Assembly (NCBI GenBank): GCA_920105625.2
Contig: OV050032.1
Coordinates: 115,862,542 to 115,926,541 of the forward strand
Length of the DNA: 64,000 nt
Source: Clusia tigrina
Lineage: Eukaryota; Arthropoda; Insecta; Diptera; Clusiidae
Reading direction: 5' to 3'
Shown: positions 1 through 10,100 of the stretch, one piece after another
How positions within the stretch are numbered: the first letter of the stretch is position 1
How the letters are laid out: each line of letters opens with the position of its first letter
The notes under the pieces: generated by a model
What the model was told of the DNA's origin: nothing
The model's database searches: none
What the model saw: the letters and a program-made list of their open reading frames with translations, nothing else
Program-made: the position numbers and the translations under genes

Positions 1-142
1 GATAGCTTAAATTAACAAGAGGCTCGGGTACTTCATTGTTACAAAATTTCAAGGTTTTATGACGCTCCAGTAAAAAGTTACAAGCATTTGTATGTTGCAA
101 ACTTTGATAGGTGTAGGACGTACCGAAAAGAAGTTAGGGGCG

Positions 143-338
143 TTTGAAGTTTTATCAGTGTTTGATTTGGGACTCTATGGTAGCATAGCTTTGAGCGATG
201 GCTTAAATTGACAAGAGGCTCGAGTACTTTATTGTTACAAAATTTCAAGGTTTTATGACGCTCCAGTAAAAAGTTACAAGCATTTGTATGTTGCAAACTT
301 TGATAGGTGTAGGACGTACCGTAAAGAAGTTAGGGCCA
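143..338 (+). repeat. Reference monomer (one 196-bp unit)
   Basis: This copy is close to the window consensus and serves as a coordinate frame. Landmarks: a CTCGAG hexamer at 219-224; an A-rich stretch around 237-243; GACGCTCC near 258-265; the GTTACAA element, which occurs twice in the unit about 39 bp apart; and GGACGTACCG near 311-322. Changes between monomers concentrate at a few sites: GGACTC followed by TA or AA; GAT followed by AGC, GGC or AAC; CTCGAG or CTCGGG; the base after CCAG (T, A or G); CATTTG followed by T or A; the bases after ACCGTA; and the end of the unit, GGGGCG or GGGCCA. The rest changes little. There is no recognisable CENP-B box (TTCG....A..CGGG core). The start point is arbitrary, because a tandem array has no natural first base. 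Confidence 0.9.
277..293. other. Short imperfect dyad in each monomer
   Basis: In the reference monomer the sequence CAA-G-CAT-TTGT-ATG-TTG can pair as CAA/TTG plus CAT/ATG around a 4-base loop with one unpaired G. The other common version, with TTGA in the loop, keeps the pairing. Versions reading CAG for CAT, or GTG for ATG, break it. Short dyads have been proposed to mark centromeric satellites that lack CENP-B boxes, but six pairs with a bulge is weak and may be chance in AT-rich DNA. Confidence 0.25.
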
Positions 339-3300
339 TTTGAAGTTTTATCAGTGTTTGATTTGAGACTCAAGGGTAGCATAGCTTTGAGTGATGGCCT
401 AAATTGACAAGAGGCTCGAGTACTTTATTGTTACAAAATTTCAAGTCTTTATGACGCTCCAGTAAAAAGTTACAAGCATTTGAATGTTGCCAACTTTGAT
501 AGGTGTAGGACGTACCGTATAGAAGTTAGGGCCATCTGAAGTTTTATCAGTGTTTGATTTGGGACTCAAGGTTAGCATAGCTTTGAGCGATGGCTTAAAT
601 TGACAAGAGGCTCGAGTACTTTATTGTTACAAAATTTCAAGGTTTTATGACGCTCCAGTAAAAAGTTACAAGCATTTGTATGTTGCAAACTTTGATAGGT
701 GTAGGACGTACCGTATAGAAGTTAGGGCCATTTGAAGTTTTATCAGTGTTTGATTTGGGACTCTAGGGTAGCATAGCTTTGAGCGATAGCTTAAATTGAC
801 AAGAGGCTCGAGTACTTTATTGTTACAAAATTTCAAGTTTTTATGACGCTCCAGAAAAAAGTTACAAGCATTTGTATGTTGCAAACTTTGATAGGTGTAG
901 GACGTACCGTATAGAAGTTAGGGCTATTTGAAGTTTTATCAGTGTTTGATTTGGGACTCTAGAGTAGCATAGCTTTGAGCGATAGCTTAAATTAACAAAA
1001 GGCTCGGGTACTTCATTGTTACAAAATTTCAAGGTTTTAGGACGCTCCAGTAAAAAGTTACAAGCATTTGTATGTTGCAAATTTTGATAGGTGTAGGACG
1101 TGCCGTAAAGAAGTTAGGGGCGTTTGAAGTTTTATCAGTGTTTGATTTGGGACTCTAGGGTAGCATAGCTTTGAGCGATGGCTTAAATTGACAAGAGGCT
1201 CGGGTACTTCATTGTTACAAAATTTCAAGGTTTTATGACACTCCAGTAAAAAGTTACAAGCAGTTGTATGTTGCAAACTTTGATAGGTGTTGGACGTCCC
1301 GTAAAGAAGTTAGGGGCGTTTGAAATTTTATCAGTGTTTGATTTGGCACTCTAGGGTAGCATAGCTTTGAGCGATAGCTTAAATTGACAAGAGGCTCGGG
1401 TACTTCATTGTTACAAAATTTCAAGGTTTTATGACGCTCCAATAAAAAGTTACAAGCATTTGTATGTTGCAAACTTTGATAGGTGTAGGACGTACCGTAA
1501 AGAAGTTAGGGCCATTTGAAGTTTTATCAGTGTTTGATTTGGGACTCAAGGGTAGCATAGCTTTGAGTGATGGCCTAAATTGACAAGAGGCTCGAGTACT
1601 TTATTGTTACAAAATTTCAAGTCTTTATGACGCTCCAGTAAAAAGTTACAAGCATTTGAATGTTGCCAACTTTGATAGGTGTAGGACGTACCGTATAGAA
1701 GTTAGGGCCATCTGAAGTTTTATCAGTGTTTGATTTGGGACTCAAGGTTAGCATAGCTTTGAGCGATGGCTTAAATTGACAAGAGGCTCGAGTACGTTAT
1801 TGTTACAAAATTTCAAGGTTTTATGACGCTCCAGTAAAAAGTTACAAGCATTTGTATGTTGCAAACTTTGATAGGTGTAGGACGTACCGTATAGAAGTTA
1901 GAGCCATTTGAAGTTTTATCAGTGTTTGATTTGGGACTCTAGGGTAGCATAGCTTTAAGCGATGGCTTAAATTGACAAGAGGCTCGAGTACTTTATTGTT
2001 ACAAAATTTCAAGGTTTTATGACGCTCCAGTAAAAAGTTACAAGCATTTGAATGTTGCAAACTTTGATAGGTGTACGACGTACCGTATAGAAGGTAGGGG
2101 CGTTTGAAGTTTTATCAGTGTTTGATTTGGGACTCTAGGGTAGCATAGCTTCGAGCGATAACTTAAATTGACAAGAGGCTCGAGTACTTTATTGTTACAA
2201 AATTTCAAGGTTTTATGACGCTTAAAGTAAAAAGTTAGAAGCATTTGTATGTTGCAAACTTTGATAGGTGTAGGACGTATCGTATAGAAGTTTGGGCCAT
2301 TTGAAGTTTTATTAGTGTTTGATTTGGGACTCTAGGGTAGCATAGCTTTGAGCGATGGCTTAAATTGACAAGAGGCTCGAGTACTTTATTGTTACAAAAT
2401 TTCAAGGTTTTAGGACGCTCCAGTAAAAAGTTACAAGCATTTGAATGTTGCAAACTTTGATAGGTGTAGGACGTACCGTATAGAAGTTAGGGGCGTTTGA
2501 AGTTTTATCAGTGTTTGATTTGGGACTCTAGGGTAGCATAGCTTTGAGCGATAACTTAAATTGACAAGAGGCTCGAGTACTTTATTGTTACAAAATTTCA
2601 AGGTTTTATGACGCTTAAAGTAAAAAGTTACAAGCATTTGTATGTTGCAAACTTTGATAGGTGTAGGACGTACCGTATAGAAGTTTGGGCCATTTGAAGT
2701 TTTATCAGTGTTTGATTTGGGACTCTAGGGTAGCATAGCTTTGAGCGATGGCTTAAATTGACAAGAGGCTCGAGTACTTTATTGTTACAAAATTTCAAGG
2801 TTTTAGGACGCTCCAGTAAAAAGTTACAAGCATTTGAATGTTGCCAACTTTGATAGGTGTAGGACGTACCGTATAGAAGTTAGGGCCATTTGAAGTTTTA
2901 TCAGTGTTTGATTTGGGACTCTAGAGTAGCATAGCTTTAAGCGATGGCTTAAATTGACAAGAGGCTCGAGTACTTTATTGTTACAAAATTTCAAGGTTTT
3001 ATGACGCTCCAGTAAAAAGTTACAAGCATTTGAATGTTGCAAACTTTGATAGGTATTGGACGTACCATATAGAAGTTAGGGGCGTTTGACGTTTTATCAG
3101 TGTTTGATTTGGGACTCTAGGGTAGCATAGCTTTGAGCGATAACTTAAATTGACAAGAGGCTCGAGTACTTTATTGTTACAAAATTTCAAGGTTTTACGA
3201 CGCTTAAAGTAAAAAGTTACAAGCATTTGTATGTTGCAAACTTTGATAGGTGTAGGACGTACCGTATAGAAGTTTGGGCCATTTGAAGTTTTATCAGTGT

Positions 3301-4412
3301 TTGATTTGGGACTCTAGGGTAGCATAGCTTTGAGCGATGGCTTAAATTGACAAGAGGCTCGAGAACTTTATTGTTAAAAAATTTCAAGGGTTTAGGACGC
3401 TCCAGTAAAAAGTTACAAGCATTTGAATGTTGCCAACTTCGATAGGTGTAGGACGTACCGTATAGAAGTAAGGGGCGTTTGGAGTTTTATCAGTGTTTGA
3501 TTTGGGACTCTAGGGTAACATAGCTTTGGGCGATAACTTAAATTGACAAGAGGCTCGAGTACTTTATTGTTACAAAATTTCAAGGTTTTATGACGCTCCA
3601 GTAAAAAGTTACAAGCATTTGTATGTTGCAAACTTTGATAGGTGTAGGACGTACCGAAAAGAAATTAGGGCCATTTGAAGTTTTATCAGTGTTTGATTTG
3701 GGACTCAAGGGTAGCATAGCTTTGAGTGATGGCCTAAATTGACAAGAGGCTCGAGTACTTTATTGTTACAAAATTTCAAGGCTTTATGACACTCCAGTAA
3801 AAATTACAAGCATTTGAATATTGCCAACTTTGATAGGTGTAGGACGTACCGTATAGAAGTTAGGGCCATTTGAAGTTTTATCAGTGTTTGATTTGGGACT
3901 CTAGGGTAGCATAGCTTTGAGCGATAGCTTAAATTGACAAGAGGCTCGAGTACTTTATTGTTACAAAATTTCAAGTTTTTATGACGCTCCAGAAAAAAGT
4001 TACGAGCATTTGTATGTTGCAAACTTTGATAGGTTTAGGACGTACCGTATAGAAGCTAGGGCCATTTGAAGTTTTATCAGTGTTTGATTTGGGACTCTAG
4101 AGTAGCATAGCTTTGAGCGATAGCTTAAATTAACAAGAGGCTCGGGTACTTCATTGTTACAAAATTTCAAGGTTTTAGGACGCTCCAGTAAAAAGTTACA
4201 AGCATTTGTATGTTGCAAATTTTGATAGGTGTAGGACGTACCGTAAGGAAGTTAGGGGCGTTTGAAGTTTTATCAGTGTTTATTTGGGACTCTAGGGTAG
4301 CATAGCTTTGAGCGATGGCTTAAATTGACAAGAGGCTCGGGTACTTCATTGTTACAAAATTTCAAGGTTTTATGACACTCCAGTAAAAAGTTACAAGCAG
4401 TTGTATGTTGCA

Positions 4413-6350
4413 AACTTTGATAGGTGTAGGACGTACCGAAAAGAAGTTAGGGGCGTTTGAAGTTTTATCAGTGTTTGATTTGGGACTCTATGGTAGCATA
4501 GCTTTGAGCGATGGCTTAAATTGACAAGAGGCTCGAGTACTTTATTGTTACAAAATTTCAAGGTTTTATGACGCTCCAGTAAAAAGTTACAAGCATTTGT
4601 ATGTTGCAAACTTTGATAGGTGTAGGACGTACCGTAAAGAAGTTAGGGCCATTTGAAGTTTTATCAGTGTTTGATTTGGGAGTCAAGGGTAGCATAGCTT
4701 TGAGTGATGGCCTAAATTGACAAGAGGCTCGAGTACTTTATTGTTACAAAATTTCAAGGCTTTATGACGCTCCAGTAAAAAGTTACAAGCATTTGAATGT
4801 TGCCAACTTTGATAGGTGTAGGACGTACCGTATAGAAGTTAGGGCCATTTGAAGTTTTATCAGTGTTTGATTTGGGACTCAAGGTTAGCATAGCTTTGAG
4901 CGATGGCTTAAATTGACAAGAGGCTCGAGTACTTTATTGTTACAAAATTTCAAGGTTTTATGACGCTCCAGTAAAAAGTTACAAGCATTTGTATGTTGCA
5001 AACTTTGATAGGTGTAGGACGTACCGTATAGAAGTTAGAGCCATTTGAAGTTTTATCAGTGTTTGATTTGGGACTCTAGGGTAGCATAGCTTTGAGCGAT
5101 AGCTTAAATTGACAAGAGGCTCGAGTACTTTATTGTTACAAAATTTCAAGTTTTTATGACGCTCCAGAAAAAAGTTACAAGCATTTGTATGTTGCAAATT
5201 TTGATAGGTGTAGGACGTACCGTAAAGAAGTTAGGGGCGTTTGAAGTTTTATCAGTGTCTGATTTGGGACTCTAGGGTAGCATAGCTTTGAGCGATGGCT
5301 TAAATTGACAAGAGGCTCGGGTACTTCATTGTTACAAAATTTCAAGGTTTTATGACACTCCAGTAAAAAGTTACAAGCAGTTGTATGTTGCAAACTTTGA
5401 TAGGTGTTGGACGTCCCGTAAAGAAGTTAGGGGCGTTTAAAATTTTATCAGTGTTTGATTTGGGACTCTAGGGTAGCATAGCTTTGAGCGATAGCTTAAA
5501 TTGACAAGAGGCTCGGGTACTTCATTGTTACAAAATTTCAAGGTTTTATGACGCTCCAATAAAAAGTTACAAGCATTTGTTTGTTGCAAACTTTGATAGG
5601 TGTAGGACGTACCGTATATAAGTTAGGGCCATTTGAAGTTTTATCAGTGATTGATTTGGGACTCTAGGGTAGCATAGCTTTAAGCGATGGCTTAAATTGA
5701 CAAGAGGCTCGAGTACTTTATTGTTACAAAATTTCAAGGTTTTATGACGCTCCAGTAAAAAGTTACAAGTATTTGAATGTTGCAAACTTTGATAGGTGTA
5801 GGACGTACCGTATAGAAGTTAGGGGCGTTTGAAGTTTTATCAGTGTTTGATTTGGGACTCTAGGGTAGCATAGCTTCGAGCGATAACTTAAATTGACAAG
5901 AGGCTCGAGTACTTTATTGTTACAAAATTTCAAGGTTTTATGACGCTTAAAGTAAAAAGTTAGAAGCATTTGTATGTTGCAAACTTTGATAGGTGTAGGA
6001 CGTATCGTATAGAAGTTTGGGCCATTTGAAGTTTTATCAGTGTTTGATTTGGGACTCTAGGGTAGCATAGCTTTGAGTGATGGCCTAAATTGACAAGAGG
6101 CTCGAGTACTTTATTGTTACAAAATTTCAAGGCTTTATGACGCTCCAGTAAAAAGTTACAAGCATTTGAATGTTGCCAACTTTGATAGGTGTAGGACGTA
6201 CCGTATAGAAGTTAGGGCCATTTGAAGTTTTATCAGTGTTTGATTTGGGACTCAAGGTTAGCATAGCTTTGAGCGACGGCTTAAATTGACAAGAGGCTCG
6301 AGTACTTTATTGTTACAAAATTTCAAGGTTTTATGACGCTCCAGTAAAAA
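4413..6350 (+). repeat. Satellite block B, partial copy of block A
   Basis: The left half repeats about 100-860 at an offset of 4,313 bp (22 monomers plus 1). ACCGAAAAGAAG and the rare GACTCTATGG occur at 171 and again at 4,484. One monomer is then missing relative to block A, so the following match is at an offset of about 4,117 bp. The right half, about 5,170-6,077, is the left arm of a near-perfect duplication described separately. About 6,078-6,543 resembles about 4,706-5,170. The block is therefore a mosaic and not a simple copy. Confidence 0.7.
5170..6077 (+). repeat. Near-identical 0.9-kb segment, left copy
   Basis: This stretch recurs 1,569 bp downstream (8 monomers plus 1) with no difference noticed by eye over about 900 bp. 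Rare shared markers include GTGTCTGATT, TTTAAAATTTTATC near 5,438, ACCGTATATAAG near 5,610, AGTATTTGAATG near 5,769 and GACGTATCG near 5,999. The similarity ends where the left copy changes to GAGTGATGGCC (about 6,078). Such identity against a background of variable neighbours indicates a recent exchange or amplification. Confidence 0.8.
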
Positions 6351-6351
6351 G

Positions 6352-9300
6352 TTACAAGCATTTGTATGTTGCAAACTTTGATAGGTGTAGGACGTACCGT
6401 ATAGAAGTTAGAGCCATTTGAAGTTTTATCAGTGTTTGATTTGGGACTCTAGGGTAGCATAGCTTTGAGCGATAGCTTAAATTGACAAGAGGCTCGAGTA
6501 CTTTATTGTTACAAAATTTCAAGTTTTTATGACGCTCCAGAAAAAAGTTACAAGCATTTGTATGTTGCAAACTTTGATAGGTGTAGGACGTACCGTATAG
6601 AAGTTAGGGCTATTTGAAGTTTTATCAGTGTTTGATTTGGGACTCTAGAGTAGCATAGCTTTGAGCGATAGCTTAAATTAACAAAAGGCTCGGGTACTTC
6701 ATTGTTACAAAATTTCAAGGTTTTAGGACGCTCCAGTAAAAAGTTACAAGCATTTGTATGTTGCAAATTTTGATAGGTGTAGGACGTACCGTAAAGAAGT
6801 TAGGGGCGTTTGAAGTTTTATCAGTGTCTGATTTGGGACTCTAGGGTAGCATAGCTTTGAGCGATGGCTTAAATTGACAAGAGGCTCGGGTACTTCATTG
6901 TTACAAAATTTCAAGGTTTTATGACACTCCAGTAAAAAGTTACAAGCAGTTGTATGTTGCAAACTTTGATAGGTGTTGGACGTCCCGTAAAGAAGTTAGG
7001 GGCGTTTAAAATTTTATCAGTGTTTGATTTGGGACTCTAGGGTAGCATAGCTTTGAGCGATAGCTTAAATTGACAAGAGGCTCGGGTACTTCATTGTTAC
7101 AAAATTTCAAGGTTTTATGACGCTCCAATAAAAAGTTACAAGCATTTGTTTGTTGCAAACTTTGATAGGTGTAGGACGTACCGTATATAAGTTAGGGCCA
7201 TTTGAAGTTTTATCAGTGATTGATTTGGGACTCTAGGGTAGCATAGCTTTAAGCGATGGCTTAAATTGACAAGAGGCTCGAGTACTTTATTGTTACAAAA
7301 TTTCAAGGTTTTATGACGCTCCAGTAAAAAGTTACAAGTATTTGAATGTTGCAAACTTTGATAGGTGTAGGACGTACCGTATAGAAGTTAGGGGCGTTTG
7401 AAGTTTTATCAGTGTTTGATTTGGGACTCTAGGGTAGCATAGCTTCGAGCGATAACTTAAATTGACAAGAGGCTCGAGTACTTTATTGTTACAAAATTTC
7501 AAGGTTTTATGACGCTTAAAGTAAAAAGTTAGAAGCATTTGTATGTTGCAAACTTTGATAGGTGTAGGACGTATCGTATAGAAGTTTGGGCCATTTGAAG
7601 TTTTATCAGTGTTTGATTTGGGACTCTAGGGTAGCATAGCTTTGAGCGATGGCTTAAATTGACAAGAGGCTCGAGTACTTTATTGTTACAAAATTTCAAG
7701 GTTTTAGGACGCTCCAGTAAAAAGTTACAAGCATTTGAATGTTGCAAACTTTGATAGGTGTAGGACGTACCGTATAGAAGTTAGGGGCGTTTGAAGTTTT
7801 ATCAGTGATTGATTTGGGACTCTAGGGTAGCATAGCTTTAAGCGATGGCTTAAATTGACAAGAGGCTCCAGTACTTTATTGTTACAAAATTTCACGGTTT
7901 TATGACGCTCCAGTAAAAAGTTACAAGCATTTGAATGTTGCAAACTTTGATAGGTGTAGGACGTACCGTATAGAAGTTAGGGGCGTTTGAAGTTTTATCA
8001 GTGTTTGATTTGGGACTCTAGGGTAGCATAGCTTTGAGCGATAACTTAAATTGACAAGAGGCTCGAGTACTTTATTGTTACAAAATTTCAAGGTTTTATG
8101 ACGCTTAAAGTAAAAAGTTACAAGCATTTGTATGTTGCAAACTTTGATAGGTGTAGGACGTACCGTATAGAAGTTTGGGCCATTTGAAGTTTTATCAGTG
8201 TTTGATTTGGGACTCTAGGGTAGCATAGCTTTGAGCGATGGCTTAAATTGACAAGAGGCTCGAGTACTTTATTGTTACAAAATTTCAAGGTTTTAGGACG
8301 CTCCAGTAAAAAGTTACAAGCATTTGAATGTTGCCAACTTTGATAGGTGTAGGACGTACCGTATAGAAGTTAGGGCCGTTTGAAGTTTTATCAGTGTCTG
8401 ATTTGGGACTCTAGGGTAGCATAGCTTTGAGCGATGGCTTAAATTGACAAGAGGCTCGGGTACTTCATTGTTACAAAATTTCAAGGTTTTATGACGCTCC
8501 AATAAAAAGTTACAAGCATTTGTTTGTTGCAAACTTTGATAGGTGTAGGACGTACCGTATAGAAGTTAGGGCCATTTGAAGTTTTATCAGTGATTGATTT
8601 GGGACTCTAGGGTAGCATAGCTTTAAGCGATGGCTTAAATTGACAAGAGGCTCGAGTACTTTATTGTTACAAAATTTCAAGGTTTTATGACGCTCCAGTA
8701 AAAAGTTACAAGCATTTGAATGTTGCAAACTTTGATAGGTGTAGGACGTACCGTATAGAAGTTAGGGGCGTTTGACGTTTTATCAGTGTTTGATTTGGGA
8801 CTCTAGGGTAGCATAGCTTTGAGCGATAACTTAAATTGACAAGAGGCTCGAGTACTTTATTGTTACAAAATTTCAAGGTTTTATGACGCTTAAAGTAAAA
8901 AGTTACAAGCATTTGTATGTTGCAAACTTTGATAGGTGTAGGACGTACCGTATAGAAGTTTGGGCCATTTGAAGTTTTATCAGTGTTTGATTTGGGACTC
9001 TAGGGTAGCATAGCTTTGAGCGATGGCTTAAATTGACAAGAGGCTCGAGTACTTTATTGTTAAAAAATTTCAAGGGTTTAGGACGCTCCAGTAAAAAGTT
9101 ACAAGCATTTGAATGTTGCCAACTTCGATAGGTGTAGGACGTACCGTATAGAAGTTAGGGACGTTTGAAGTTTTATCAGTGTTTGATTTGGGACTCTAGG
9201 GTAGCATAGCTTTGGGCGATAACTTAAATTGACAAGAGGCTCGAGTACTTTATTGTTACAAAATTTCAAGGTTTTATGACGCTCCAGTAAAAAGTTACAA

Positions 9301-10100
9301 GCATTTGTATGTTGCAAACTTTGATAGGTGTAGGACGTACCGAAAAGAAGTTAGGGGCGTTTGAAGTTTTATCAGTGTTTGATTTGGGACTCTAGGGTAG
9401 CAAAGCTTTGAGCGATGGCTTAAATTGACAAGAGGCTCGAGTACTTTATTGTTACAAAATTTCAAGGTTTTATGACGCTCCAGTAAAAAGTTACAAGCAT
9501 TTGAATGTTGCCAACTTTGATAGGTGTAGGACGTACCGTATAGAAGTTAGGGCCATTTGAAGTTTTATCAGTGTTTGATTTGGGACTCAAGGTTAGCATA
9601 GCTTTGAGCGATGGCTTAAATTGACAAGAGGCTCGAGTACTTTATTGTTACAAAATTTCAAGGTTTTATGACGCTCCAGTAAAAAGTTACAAGCATTTGT
9701 ATGTTGCAAACTTTGATAGGTGTAGGACGTACCGTATAGAAGTTAGAGCCATTTGAAGTTTTATCAGTGTTTGATTTGGGACTCTAGGGTAGCATAGCTT
9801 TGAGCGATAGCTTAAATTGACAAGAGGCTCGAGTACTTTATTGTTACAAAATTTCAAGTTTTTATGACGCTCCAGAAAAAAGTTACGAGCATTTGTCTGT
9901 TGCAAACTTTGATAGGTTTAGGACGTACCGTATAGAAGTTAGGGCCATTTGAAGTTTCATCAGTGTTTGATTTGGGACTCTAGAGTAGCATAGCTTTGAG
10001 CGATAGCTTAAATTAACAAGAGGCTCGGGTACTTCATTGTTACAAAATTTCAAGGTTTTAGGACGCTCCAGTAAAAAGTTACAAGCATTTGTATGTTGCA
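6352..10100 (+). repeat. Satellite block C, second version of the 0.7-4.2 kb region
   Basis: The order of marked monomers follows that of about 666-4,218 at stepwise offsets of 5,686, 5,294, 5,490, 5,686 and 5,883 bp. The steps correspond to gain or loss of whole monomers. Shared rare features include the long GACGCTTAAAG form (about 7,513, 8,103 and 8,887), the GTTAAAAAATTTCAAGGG variant near 9,060 (as near 3,375), and the pair of monomers at about 9,687 and 9,883 (as at about 3,804 and 4,000). This looks like a 27-30 monomer block duplication followed by local turnover. Confidence 0.65.
6739..7646 (+). repeat. Near-identical 0.9-kb segment, right copy
   Basis: Partner of the segment at 5,170-6,077, offset 1,569 bp. 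All the rare markers listed for the left copy are present, including TTTAAAATTTTATC near 7,007 and ACCGTATATAAG near 7,180. On its left side the flanks differ (TTTTAGGACG here, TTTTTATGACG upstream), which places the left breakpoint near 6,739. Confidence 0.8.

Larger units (their letters stand above)
1..4400 (+). repeat. Satellite block A, heterogeneous, with 6-monomer internal repeat
   Basis: About 22 monomers with much variation between neighbours. Marked units recur 1,176 bp (exactly 6 monomers) apart. The run containing GAGTGATGGCC, then TCAAGTCTTTATG and CCATCTGAAG, lies at about 390-540 and again at about 1,566-1,716. Monomers carrying the one-base-longer form GACGCTTAAAG in place of GACGCTCCAG occur near 2,220, 2,612 and 3,202. 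A one-base deletion (TGTTTATTTGG) sits near 4,281. Most of the block has counterparts further right at offsets of 4,313, 5,294, 5,686 and 5,883 bp. Confidence 0.75.

Noticed and set aside
78..296. Minus-strand open frames of 63-79 codons (beginning Met-Gln-His-Thr-Asn-Ala) repeated across the window as a possible protein family
   Set aside because: They are the satellite read backwards: each runs beyond one monomer, overlaps its own next copy in a different frame, has no promoter or domain, and varies at the same sites as the DNA without respect for codon position.
143..338. Origin of the 196-bp monomer as a doubled shorter unit
   Set aside because: GTTACAA occurs twice about 39 bp apart and short AT-rich words recur, but the flanks do not align convincingly and no half-length (98 bp) similarity was seen.
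143..338. CENP-B box
   Set aside because: No match to the essential TTCG....A..CGGG core was seen on either strand of the consensus.
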